A stretch of DNA of 64,000 nt from G963664835 sp963664835 (GTDB taxonomy: Bacteria; Chloroflexota; UBA6077; FW602-bin22; JBCLEL01), in contig CAXXUG010000008.1 in NCBI GenBank assembly GCA_963664835.2, forward strand, positions 62,001 to 126,000, read 5' to 3'. The number at the start of each line of letters is the position of its first letter. Positions within the stretch are counted from its first letter, which is position 1. Positions 17,990 to 26,182 of this stretch are shown piece by piece. A program made the translations under genes and the position numbers. A model generated the notes under the pieces. The model saw only the letters and a program-made list of their open reading frames with translations. It ran no database searches and had not been told where the DNA came from.

Positions 17990-18086
17990 TTCAGTCCGTA
18001 GATTTCGGGTCCATCATAGCTTTGGCGAATCGATCTCCTCGCGATCAGGCGGCCACGCTATTCTACAGCAGGTGGCAAGGGTATCC

Positions 18087-20330
18087 CTAACCCCGGTAGC
18101 GGCTGCCGGGGCCTTGGTGGGACCGAAAATCGCCTCTCCCGCGTCGTGAGTGGCCTCCTCTTCCGCCGCGTGGCCCACCGTCGTTGTAATATCGCCCGCC
18201 AGGCCGGCGCCCTCCAGGTCCGTCCCGTCCAGGCGGTATCGGCGCCAGCTCGGTCGAGCCGTCCAAGACCGCCCTGCGTGACAGGTTGACCCTGCCCTGA
18301 GCGTCAATCTCCATCACCTTTACCATGATCTCGTCGCCCAGACTAACCACGTCCTCGGCTCGATTGACCCGGTACTCCGCAAGATCGCCGAGCCTGACCA
18401 GTCCGTCCTTGCCCGGCAATATCTCTACGAATACACCGAAGTTGGTGATGCGGACCACCTTGCCCAGGTACTCCTCTCCGATCTCCACATCCTTGCACAT
18501 CCGCTCGATCTCGCTGATCGCATTCTGTGCGCCGCTGAAATCGGTCGAGGATACAAGTACGTTCCCCTCTTCGTCGAGATCGATTCGTACACTGTACGTC
18601 TCTTGCAATCCACGGATGACCTTTCCGCCTGGACCGATCAGGGTCCCGATCTTGTCCGGTGGAATCTGGGTCTTGTATATGCGCGGAGCGTACTCCGACA
18701 TCTCCTTGCGCGACTCGCTGATCGTCGCCAACATCTTGTCAAGGATGAACAGCCGGCCAACGCGAGCTTGCTCCATTGCTTCGACTAACAGGGCCTCCGA
18801 CAGGCCCTTAATCTTCACGTCCATCTGCAGTGCCGTGATGCCGGTTGCGGAACCTGCGACTTTGAAGTCCATGTCACCCAGGTGATCCTCGATGCCCTGT
18901 ATGTCGGAAAGGATCGCGTATCGGCCCGACTCCTCGCTGACCAGCCCCATCGCAACGCCAGCTACCGGCGCCTTTATTGGAACGCCGGCGTCCATTAGCG
19001 CCAGCGTGCTGCCGCAAACGCTGCCCATGGAAGTAGAGCCGTTGGAGCTAAGCGCCTCCGAGACCAGTCTCAACGTATACGGAAACTCGTCCTCGGATGG
19101 CAGGACTCGCAATAGGGCCCGCTCCGCGAGCACGCCATGTCCTACCTCGCGTCGCCCGGCCGAGCCTATGCGCTTGGCTTCGCCGGTGCTGTATGGCGGG
19201 AAGTTGTAATGGTGTATGTACCGTTTCGACATCTCGGCGCCGATGTTCACTATCCTCTGCGCATCGCCGGCCGAGCCAAAGGTTGCGACGGTCAGGATCT
19301 GGGTTTGTCCCCTGGTGAAAAGGCCGGATCCATGTGTCCGGGGCAGAATACCCACCTCGCAGCTGATCGGTCGAACCTCGTCGAGCTTGCGCCCGTCCGG
19401 ACGCTTGCCGTCTTCGAGGATGCCTTGGCGGACAACCTCAGTCTCTACATCCGAAATCACGCTGCTGATCTGGTCCGCGGTAGCGGTTTCGCCCAGTTGC
19501 TCGGTCAGATCCTCGAAAAGCTGGTGCTCCAACTCTCGGCGTTCGGTCTTATCCGGCAAGAAGACGATTGACGGCAAGCGGTCGCGAGCAACTGGCGCCA
19601 CGGCGTCGCGAATCTCTTCCGGCACCTTGGCAACTTCCAGCGTCAACTTTTCCTTGCCGATCTCGTCCCGCATCTGTTGCTGTAGCTCGATTATCGGCTG
19701 CATACCGCTGTGGGCGAACCGAAGCGCCTCGAGCATCTTGTCCTCGGGCAACTGCTGTGCGCCGGCCTCTACCATCACTATCGCGTCTGATGTGCCGGAG
19801 ACTACCAAGTCCAGGTCCGACTCCTCTAGTTGGGAGGTGGTTGGATTGAGCACAAGTTCGCCGTTGACAAGTCCAACCTTCGTCGCCGCGATCGGGCCTT
19901 CGAAGGGAATGTCCGAGATCGTCAGCGCGGTCGATGCGCCTATTATCGACAGGACATCCGGCACAATTTCCGGGTCGGACGACAGAGTCGTCAATACGAC
20001 CTGAACGTCGTTGCGGATCCGCTTGGGAAAGAATGGCCGGATCGATCTGTCGGTGAGCCGGCAGATCAGGATTGACGGCTCCGGCGGGCGACCCTCGCGG
20101 CGAAAGTGGTTCCCGGGGATTTTGCCGGCCGCGTAAGCCCGTTCCTCAAAATCGACCGTTAACGGGAAAAAGTCCGTGCCGGGACGCTGGCTCCGCGAAA
20201 CGCAAGCTGTCGCGAGCACAATTGTGTCTCCGTGCCGGACCAACACGGCCCCGTTTGCCTGTTCGGCCAGCTTGCCCGTCTCGATCGATAGAGTCTGACC
20301 GCCATACTCAAGTTCGTACTTCTTTAACAT
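18087..20330 (-). CDS. pnp: Polyribonucleotide nucleotidyltransferase (PNPase)
   Basis: The 747-residue protein has two RNase PH-like cores (opening GNHFRREGRPPEPSILICR; second core RTHGSGLFTRGQTQ and GSVCGSTLALMDAGVPI). A KH domain (LIGPGGKVIRGLQE) and an S1 domain (GKVVRITNFGVFVEI) follow. The last ~40 residues form an Arg/Gly-rich tail (RGGRGGHSRRGRGD), an added RNA-binding extension not seen in all PNPases. It degrades RNA 3'-5' by phosphorolysis. It lies 225 bp downstream of rpsO on the same strand, the conserved rpsO-pnp pair. GGAGG lies 13 bases before the ATG, rather far. Confidence 0.97.
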   Translation of the reverse strand: MLKKYELEYGGQTLSIETGKLAEQANGAVLVRHGDTIVLATACVSRSQRPGTDFFPLTVDFEERAYAAGKIPGNHFRREGRPPEPSILICRLTDRSIRPFFPKRIRNDVQVVLTTLSSDPEIVPDVLSIIGASTALTISDIPFEGPIAATKVGLVNGELVLNPTTSQLEESDLDLVVSGTSDAIVMVEAGAQQLPEDKMLEALRFAHSGMQPIIELQQQMRDEIGKEKLTLEVAKVPEEIRDAVAPVARDRLPSIVFLPDKTERRELEHQLFEDLTEQLGETATADQISSVISDVETEVVRQGILEDGKRPDGRKLDEVRPISCEVGILPRTHGSGLFTRGQTQILTVATFGSAGDAQRIVNIGAEMSKRYIHHYNFPPYSTGEAKRIGSAGRREVGHGVLAERALLRVLPSEDEFPYTLRLVSEALSSNGSTSMGSVCGSTLALMDAGVPIKAPVAGVAMGLVSEESGRYAILSDIQGIEDHLGDMDFKVAGSATGITALQMDVKIKGLSEALLVEAMEQARVGRLFILDKMLATISESRKEMSEYAPRIYKTQIPPDKIGTLIGPGGKVIRGLQETYSVRIDLDEEGNVLVSSTDFSGAQNAISEIERMCKDVEIGEEYLGKVVRITNFGVFVEILPGKDGLVRLGDLAEYRVNRAEDVVSLGDEIMVKVMEIDAQGRVNLSRRAVLDGSTELAPIPPGRDGPGGRRPGGRYYNDGGPRGGRGGHSRRGRGDFRSHQGPGSRYRG

Positions 20331-20479
20331 CTAAGAGCTGATTCCTCCAATTGGTTCTTCCAAATCCACTGAAATAGCATTGATTGCGAAAATATGAGGG
20401 GAGAATGGCACGCTCGTGGTCGTCCACGCGGCGTCCCTTGCACTCTGGGCATTCTCGATTCTGTTGCGTGACATAAGAG

Positions 20480-20509
20480 TGCCCCAGGCAGAGATACTAC
20501 TCCGGGGCA
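20480..20509 (-). other. Stem-loop between rpsO and pnp
   Basis: On the minus strand TGCCCCGG pairs with CCTGGGGCA around a loop of about 13 bases (8 bp stem including one G-T). It lies in the rpsO-pnp spacer. No T-run follows, so it looks like a processing or mRNA-stability element, as known for rpsO-pnp in enterobacteria, and not a terminator. Confidence 0.45.
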
Positions 20510-20555
20510 TTATTGGACATTCGTGGTCAAAACGGTCTAGTGGGGCGTCGAATTC

Positions 20556-20825
20556 TTAACGTCGTATGCCGAGCTTCGTTATCAGTCTTTGGTATCGCTC
20601 GGGGCTCTCGTTTCTCAGATACCTGAGGTGACGTCTTCTCTTGCCGACCATTGTAATCAACCCACGCTGCGTCGCGTAATCGTGCTTGTGGGACCTCAGA
20701 TGATCGGTCAAGCTCGCTATCCTATTCGTCAGGATAGCCACCTGTACCTCTGGGGAACCGGTGTCACTCTCGTGAATCCGGTTTGCCTCGATGATGTTAG
20801 ACTTGCTCTCTCTATCCAGGGACAT
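20556..20825 (-). CDS. rpsO: 30S ribosomal protein S15
   Basis: The 89-residue protein matches S15 throughout: HESDTGSPEVQVAILTNRI, LTDHLRSHKHDYATQRGL, VGKRRRHLRYL and the basic end KLGIRR. Length is exactly that of the family. S15 binds 16S rRNA helices 20-22 early in 30S assembly. It is first in the rpsO-pnp pair and is served by the promoter at 20927-20955, giving a leader of about 95 bases in which S15 autoregulation is possible but not shown. Confidence 0.97.
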   Translation of the reverse strand: MSLDRESKSNIIEANRIHESDTGSPEVQVAILTNRIASLTDHLRSHKHDYATQRGLITMVGKRRRHLRYLRNESPERYQRLITKLGIRR

Positions 20826-20926
20826 TCAGCGCTCCCTCTGCCGGAGTGTTCCAAAATTGCGGCAGGGGATTATTTCGCCCAACTCCCCACCTTTCAGACT
20901 TCTCCTTCTTTCCTTCATCTCCGCAG

Positions 20927-20955
20927 ATTATAGCATCGTGTAGAATACCCCACAA
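20927..20955 (-). promoter_or_regulatory. Consensus sigma-70 promoter of rpsO-pnp
   Basis: Reading the minus strand, TTGTGG (20955-20950) and a perfect TATAAT (20932-20927) are 17 bp apart. The predicted start near 20920 is about 95 bases before the rpsO ATG. Strength suits a ribosomal protein operon. Confidence 0.75.
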
Positions 20956-21008
20956 TCGGACTCGGTTATTTCGCATCCCCGACCGCGCTTGAGGATTGGG
21001 CTTGGGCA

Positions 21009-21359
21009 TTGTCTGGTTTTTTTAGGCTCTTATTGGTCGCCGCAGCGTCACTTGGCATTGGCTGGCTTTTTGAAACTCTGGTGTCGAGCTCATTGGGCCA
21101 ACGACTCGTCGCACGTGCCGGTTTTTCTGATCTCACCACCGTTGCCGGCCTCAAGTCTGCCAGGGCATACCTATCCGCGTCCGCCGGCCTCGCCGTGAAC
21201 GCGTTGGTACGCGGCAACGTCAAGGAAGAAGAATCTGACAAGCCCCAGACCCCGATTGGATCTTTGGCCGAGTTGGCCGAGATGATGCTGGCTACCGGCG
21301 CCTTCCTGAAGTTGGTCTCCGACTTCGTTTCCAATCGCCGCGAGCCCTCCACCGAGTAG
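21009..21359 (+). CDS. Small membrane-anchored protein of unknown function
   Basis: Not recognised. The 116-residue product has one N-terminal hydrophobic helix (FFRLLLVAAASLGIGWLF, residues about 4-21). A mostly helical soluble part follows, with a second weakly hydrophobic stretch near 84-97 (LAELAEMMLATGAFLKLV). It is divergent from rpsO and converges on ychF. A minus-strand frame of similar length covers the same bases, but it lacks membrane or domain character; the plus strand is preferred because of its clear TM segment. The start is a TTG with a GAGG about 14 bases upstream, so the exact start is uncertain. Confidence 0.5.
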   Translation: MSGFFRLLLVAAASLGIGWLFETLVSSSLGQRLVARAGFSDLTTVAGLKSARAYLSASAGLAVNALVRGNVKEEESDKPQTPIGSLAELAEMMLATGAFLKLVSDFVSNRREPSTE

Positions 21360-21395
21360 TCACCGCCGGCCGCGCGCATCCCCACTCCGGCCATC

Positions 21396-22487
21396 CTATG
21401 TCGCGAAACGAAAATGGATCACGTCGCCGTCTCGGACCTCGTACTCTTTCCCCTCCAACCTCACCCTACCGTGCTGGCGCGCGCTGGCAATCGAGCCGGC
21501 CTCGACCAGCTCCCGCCAATCGACGACCTCTGCCCTGATGAAACCCCTCTCGAAGTCGGAATGAATCTTGCCCGCCGCGGCGGGCGCCTTCGTGCCCGCC
21601 ACTACCGTCCACGCACGCACCTCCGGCCCGTCGATCGTAAAGAAAGTCCTGAGGTCGAGCAGAGAGTAGGCTGTTCTCACGAGCACATTCAATGCATTCT
21701 CGCTCATCTCCAGAAGCTCTCGGTACTCCCTCGCTTCGGCCGGGTCGAGCTGATTGAGCTCATCCTCTCGCTGGGAGAATATGGAGCATACCGGCCTGTT
21801 TTCGGCGGAACCCATCTCGGTCATCCTCCTGACCTGCCCCGCTTGCTCGAAACCCTCCTCGCCAATGTTCAGCACATACATCGCCGGCTTGGCCGTCAGA
21901 AGCTGCATCCCGCGCGCCGTTTGGGCGGCAAAATCGTCCGCGAGCAGACCTTGAAGCACGCTTCGGTCGCCGAGCGCTTCCTCGAACCTCTCGAGAACTC
22001 CAATCTCCTGGCGCGCTTCCTTGTCACCGGACCGCGCAACCTGTCGGATGTTCGACAGCCGGCGCTGAACGACAGCCAGATCGGCTAGTCCCAGCTCCAG
22101 CCAGAGCACCTCAGCGTCGCGCTCCGGATCGATCCCTCCCAGGGTATGCACTACGTCCGCTGATTGAAAAACGCGCAGCACCATTGCGATCGCGTCCACG
22201 TTGCGTAGATGTCCAAGGAACTGAGCGCCCAATCCTTCTCCACGGCTTGCGCCTTTCACCAGGCCGGCGACGTCCACGAACTCGACGGTTGTTCCAACGG
22301 TCCGCTCCGGCCTGAGAAGCTCCGAGAGTTGGTCCAGACGCTTGTCTTCCACCGGCACCACGCCGACGTTCGGTTCGATCGTGGTAAACGGATAGCTCGC
22401 CGTCGCTGCCCGCAGGCCGGTCAGAGCGTTCAGCAGCGTGGACTTGCCGGAGTTAGGCAACCCAACCAGTCCGATGGACAGCGCCAC
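21396..22487 (-). CDS. ychF: Ribosome-binding ATPase YchF (Obg family)
   Basis: The 363-residue protein has P-loop GLPNSGKSTLLNAL (about residues 8-21), switch motifs SYPFTTIEPNVGVV and FVDVAGLVKGASRGEGLG, a coiled-coil insertion and a C-terminal TGS domain (LRTFFTIDGPEVRAWTV through GDVIHF). YchF binds ATP more than GTP and associates with ribosomes. The P-loop has NSGKST instead of the common NVGKST, a conservative change. Length is typical. It is a single minus-strand gene, convergent with the small membrane protein. Confidence 0.96.
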   Translation of the reverse strand: MALSIGLVGLPNSGKSTLLNALTGLRAATASYPFTTIEPNVGVVPVEDKRLDQLSELLRPERTVGTTVEFVDVAGLVKGASRGEGLGAQFLGHLRNVDAIAMVLRVFQSADVVHTLGGIDPERDAEVLWLELGLADLAVVQRRLSNIRQVARSGDKEARQEIGVLERFEEALGDRSVLQGLLADDFAAQTARGMQLLTAKPAMYVLNIGEEGFEQAGQVRRMTEMGSAENRPVCSIFSQREDELNQLDPAEAREYRELLEMSENALNVLVRTAYSLLDLRTFFTIDGPEVRAWTVVAGTKAPAAAGKIHSDFERGFIRAEVVDWRELVEAGSIASARQHGRVRLEGKEYEVRDGDVIHFRFAT

Positions 22488-22588
22488 TGCGACCTCCTCG
22501 TATCAGCGATTGCCGTAATCTCAGAGTCTAACGTCCCGCAGTGACCACCGGCCGGTGGTTGACCGGGTCCGTTGCCCCGCGACGTTCC

Positions 22589-23590
22589 CTATTCGGGAAT
22601 TGCGACGTGTCGCCCCGTCCGGCCCGAGCGAAACAGAGAGTCGATGACTGTCATGTTTTTGACAGCGTCCTCCGCCGTCGTGAGCGACTCCGGTCCACCC
22701 TTCAGCCTTGACGCAAATGCGTCTACCTGCAGGACGAAGGCGTTCGCCGGAGGCGTCTGTCTTGTGAACTTGCGCCCATCGATGTCGAAGTGAACGGTCA
22801 TCGGCCCGTGGTTTCCGGTCAGAAACGGCTCGACCACGCCGTATCCTCGTTCGCCAACGACCTCGTACCGGCTGAACTCGGCGTGATCGAACCCACAGTT
22901 TGCGGTCCCGTGTCGGCCGGCGCCGAAGTCGAGCAGGCCGTTGAACGTTGTATCTACTTCGTACACCTCGTCGAACTCGAAGACCGCGGTTACGGCCTTA
23001 GGCTCCCGCCCGAACAGCCAGCGGCTGAGGTTCACCGGGTAGCAACCCCCGAACAACAAAGCACCGCCGGCAAGCTCGCTTGACATGGCGATGCTCGTCG
23101 CACGATTATTCTGCATTCCATAGTGGTAGGCCCGTACGGCCCTTAGCGTTCCAAGGCCGCCGTCGTCGACCACCTGCTTTATCATCAGGTTTTTCGGATG
23201 GTATCGATACCAGAACGCCTCGATCAGAAGGACATTGTTCCGGGCTGCCGCCTCTATCATCTGTCGGCATTCATCGGCGGTCGCTCCCAGCGGCTTCTCG
23301 CAAAGGATGTGCTTGCCGGCGTTGGCGCTCTTTACCGTCCACTCCAAGTGCATGCTATTCGGCAAAGGATTGTAGATCGCGTCAATATGTGGGTCGGTCA
23401 GCAGATCGTCATAGGAGTCGTACGACCGTTCGACGCCAAAGCGTTCGGCAACCTCTGAGGCTTTGGATGCTCTCCGGCTGGCGATCGCCGCAACGCGCCC
23501 GGTACCGGACTGCTGAATCGCCGGAATCATCTGATTGATAGCGATTTGAGCCGCGCCGAGCACGCCCCAGTTCAGCTCATCCTCAATCAC
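22589..23590 (-). CDS. Gfo/Idh/MocA family oxidoreductase
   Basis: The product (333 residues from GTG 23590) has an N-terminal Rossmann NAD(P) domain starting WGVLGAAQIAINQMIPAI. The family motif CEKPLGA follows (LCEKPL, about residue 96), then a C-terminal alpha/beta domain with YHYGMQNNR and GGALLFGGCYPVN. Members oxidise or reduce sugars, inositols or related polyols; the substrate is not predictable here. The GTG at 23590 is chosen because GGAGG lies 7 bases upstream; an in-frame ATG at 23629 would add 13 residues. No operon partner on the same strand within 300 bp. Confidence 0.9.
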   Translation of the reverse strand: MIEDELNWGVLGAAQIAINQMIPAIQQSGTGRVAAIASRRASKASEVAERFGVERSYDSYDDLLTDPHIDAIYNPLPNSMHLEWTVKSANAGKHILCEKPLGATADECRQMIEAAARNNVLLIEAFWYRYHPKNLMIKQVVDDGGLGTLRAVRAYHYGMQNNRATSIAMSSELAGGALLFGGCYPVNLSRWLFGREPKAVTAVFEFDEVYEVDTTFNGLLDFGAGRHGTANCGFDHAEFSRYEVVGERGYGVVEPFLTGNHGPMTVHFDIDGRKFTRQTPPANAFVLQVDAFASRLKGGPESLTTAEDAVKNMTVIDSLFRSGRTGRHVAIPE

Positions 23591-23912
23591 ATTTCCTCCT
23601 CCATTTGCCTGAGTAGCGAACGCATTCAACCCCGTCTATCGGGAGGATAAGAGCTGCAAGGACGTGAGTCAAAGCGATTGCATACGCCGGCGAAGACGAG
23701 CATCCACGAACCGTCCCGAAGCGGAGACGTGCAGCGTTGGTGCTTGTAACCAGCCGTGGGCAAGCGCGCCTGGCTGCTGTTCAGTCGCACAGGGCCGATG
23801 GCACCGTACATGCTGGCGTACCGAGGCGAAATGGTTGGCGGAATCACTCAGCGTGAAAGCTGGCCGGCGAAGGTCGGTCAGTTCTCCTTCGTGGCCGGCC
23901 CAAGAATCGGAC
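23591..23912. other. Gap with no recognised gene
   Basis: These 322 bases hold no gene I can support. A 73-codon minus-strand frame and two plus-strand frames cross it without domain similarity or a ribosome-binding site. No palindromic repeat module is present. Confidence 0.5.
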
Positions 23913-24542
23913 CTAGCGTGAAATTGGACTTTCGGGGGCGACCTCAGCCGGCCGCCAGAGCCGGCTGGAGACGATCGCCAGCAGCAACAGCACCACGCCG
24001 ACCGATATTACTATCGCGCGCACCCCCATGAGCTCGATCAAAAGGAAACCGGTGAGGAAGGTCCCAACAATGCTGCCGGCGGTTGAGAAGGCGTAGATGG
24101 TCCCGACGGTGTTGCCAGTCGTCTTCAAGTTGGCGAGGGTTAACTTGATTACTACTGGGGTCACCATACCCATCAAGAACGTGGGCAGGAAGAATATTAG
24201 AAAGGTCAGTACCACGATGCGACTAATTAGTGGGAGTTGGCTGAGGACGCCAAAGCCGGCAACGACGGCGGTGGCGCCAAGCACGCCAATGGTAGTCAGG
24301 GAACTCGCAAACAGTATGACGAACAACGTTGATGGCGAGGCTCTGCGGTCAGCGATCCTGCCGCCCAAGTAGTTGCCAATGCTGATGCCAGCCAGAACAA
24401 CGCCAATGATGCTCGTCCAGGTGATAAGTGAGACTCCCACGTATGGCGCCAGCACTCTCCCGGCTATCAGCTCGAGAATGAGGGTACAGGCGCTGGACAT
24501 GAACACGACGATATTCGCTTGCCAGATGCTTCGCCAAACCAA
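23913..24542 (-). CDS. Membrane half of a fused MFS/spermidine-synthase-like protein
   Basis: The ~209-residue product is almost entirely membrane helices. It opens VWRSIWQANIVVFMSSACTLILE and has GNYLGGRIADR between helices 2 and 3. This matches the N-terminal membrane part of fused MFS/spermidine synthase proteins (ELIAGRVLAPYVGVSLITWT). The SAM-binding spermidine synthase domain that often follows is absent: the frame stops soon after the last helix. Stand-alone versions of this size exist, so it may be whole. Start set at TTG 24542, with AGGAG 8 bases upstream; a longer frame to 24629 runs into the sialidase upstream region. Function unknown. Confidence 0.7.
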   Translation of the reverse strand: MVWRSIWQANIVVFMSSACTLILELIAGRVLAPYVGVSLITWTSIIGVVLAGISIGNYLGGRIADRRASPSTLFVILFASSLTTIGVLGATAVVAGFGVLSQLPLISRIVVLTFLIFFLPTFLMGMVTPVVIKLTLANLKTTGNTVGTIYAFSTAGSIVGTFLTGFLLIELMGVRAIVISVGVVLLLLAIVSSRLWRPAEVAPESPISR

Positions 24543-24661
24543 AAATTCCACTCCTGGAAGAAGCTTAGTTCCCCTTGGCGTCGGTCGATGCTTCGATCTG
24601 CCTGAGCGCCAAACACTATAGACTATCATTGGTCGAAGTTATCTAGTTGCGAGGTGCGAAG

Positions 24662-25741
24662 GTGTTTACTCAGACGGACCTTTTTATCGGCGGGCAACAA
24701 GGCTATCACACGTATCGGATTCCCGCGATGACCGTGTCTACCAGAGGCACGGTGTTGGCATTCTGCGAGGGCCGGCGGTATTCTTCCAGCGACACCGGAG
24801 ATATAGACCTGATCCTGAAGCGCAGCTTTGACGACGGCCGGACCTGGGAGGATACCCAGACGGTCGTGACGGAGCCGGCGACGACCTGCGGCAATCCGTG
24901 TCCGGTCGTCGATAGGAACACCGGAACAATATGGCTGCCGTTTTGCAAGAACCGGGCGGATGGGCCGTACGATATGATTCGCGGAGGGAAGGCGCCGCGC
25001 ACTGTTTGGCTCACCCACAGCAACGATGATGGCGCGACATGGGCGGAGCCGATAGAGATCACTTCGTCGGTCAAGGAGCCGTCCTGGACCTGGTACGCGA
25101 CCGGTCCGACTCACGGCATCCAGCTAGCCAATGGCCGGTTGCTAATTCCGTGCGATCACGTTGCCGGCAAGTTCTTCACCCGACAAGATCCAAAATACTC
25201 GCACGTGATCTACAGCGACGATCATGGAGCTAGCTGGCATATCGGGGGCGAAGGCGAACCGAGCACCGACGAGTGCGCCGTGGTGGAGACGGCGAGCGGG
25301 GCAGTGTATATCAACAGCCGTTACGAATTAGACAAAAACCTGCGGGCAACCGCGTGGAGCGCGGACAACGGCGATAGCTTTGACGGGTTCGCTTGGGATG
25401 AGACGTTGATTGAACCGGTGTGCCAGGCCAGCATCGCGCGGTTCACAACCTCAAAGCAACACGACCGAAATCGAGTGCTCTTCAGCAATCCGGCCAGCAT
25501 CAATCGCGAAAACATGACGGTCAGAGTCAGCTACGACGAGTGCCGGAGTTGGAGCGCCGGTAGGGCGTTGCATGAAGGCCCGGCCGCTTATTCGGACCTG
25601 GCAGTCTGCGCCGACATGACGATCTGCTGCCTATACGAGCGAGGGGACGAGAGTTGCTACGAGAAGCTTACGCTGGCTCGATTTGATATCGATTGGCTCA
25701 CCGACGGAACTGACAGAGTGGCCGGCGGGACGTCGACCTGA
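24662..25741 (+). CDS. Exo-alpha-sialidase family protein (GH33-like), copy 1
   Basis: The 359-residue product has the GH33 sialidase pattern: YRIPA near the N-terminus (first Arg of the triad) and an acid-rich SSSDTGDIDL. Asp boxes SFDDGRTW, SNDDGATW, SDDHGASW and SADNGDSF follow. TDECAVVET, an Arg in NRVLFSNPA and the nucleophile-type motif EGPAAYSDLAV complete the set. Catalytic elements therefore look present. No signal peptide is visible, so it seems cytoplasmic, unlike many secreted sialidases. The GTG start at 24662 has GAGGT 6 bases upstream. The substrate may be sialic acid or a related nonulosonic or ulosonic acid. A close paralogue follows at 26183. Confidence 0.88.
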   Translation: MFTQTDLFIGGQQGYHTYRIPAMTVSTRGTVLAFCEGRRYSSSDTGDIDLILKRSFDDGRTWEDTQTVVTEPATTCGNPCPVVDRNTGTIWLPFCKNRADGPYDMIRGGKAPRTVWLTHSNDDGATWAEPIEITSSVKEPSWTWYATGPTHGIQLANGRLLIPCDHVAGKFFTRQDPKYSHVIYSDDHGASWHIGGEGEPSTDECAVVETASGAVYINSRYELDKNLRATAWSADNGDSFDGFAWDETLIEPVCQASIARFTTSKQHDRNRVLFSNPASINRENMTVRVSYDECRSWSAGRALHEGPAAYSDLAVCADMTICCLYERGDESCYEKLTLARFDIDWLTDGTDRVAGGTST

Positions 25742-26182
25742 CAGCGGCCGAGGAAATGTTGGTAACTGTTCAGAATTGAGTATGTCTCTTTCATCTAGCC
25801 TCGACAGCTTGATCGGCTCAGTCGCAATTTGGAATGCCGCTCAGTTTTTGGTGTGCGATTTTGAATCTGATGGGCTCTATTCCACAAGCAGCTCGACCTC
25901 ATCCCCCCTCCTAGTCGAGTCTACGACCTGGCCCCCTTCTCCTGGCCCAGGAGAAGGGGAACGTTGTTGTGGGTGACACCCCCACGTCCCCCGTCATCCG
26001 CCTCAGGCGGATCGCCCTTGCAACCCTTTCCTGGCTTTCGCCCATGAGAGGTCGACGCCGGTAATTGAGCCTGATCGGGGAGATACCGCTCCTAAACGGA
26101 ACAGGTACCCGTTAATCTGAACACTTTGGTCAAATACTATAGGTTATCATTGGTTGACGACATCTAGTTGCGAGGTGCAAGC
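25742..26182. repeat. Spacer between sialidase paralogues with palindromes
   Basis: No gene is seen in this 441-base spacer. It has a near-perfect palindrome, CCCCTTCTCCTGG (25933-25945) against CCAGGAGAAGGGG (25947-25959). An ATCCGCC-TCA-GGCGGAT hairpin near 25994-26010 belongs to the window's repeat family. The last ~45 bases (from about 26138) repeat the block upstream of copy 1: CTATAG, TATCATTGG, ATCTAGTTGCGAGGTGC. Confidence 0.75.

Noticed and set aside
20966..21394. 142-codon minus-strand frame opposite the small membrane protein
   Set aside because: It has no domain or membrane features; the plus-strand frame has a clear N-terminal helix.
24542..24629. Extended N-terminus of the membrane protein back to 24629
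   Set aside because: The extra codons run into the sialidase upstream block and a TTG with AGGAG at 24542 is better supported.
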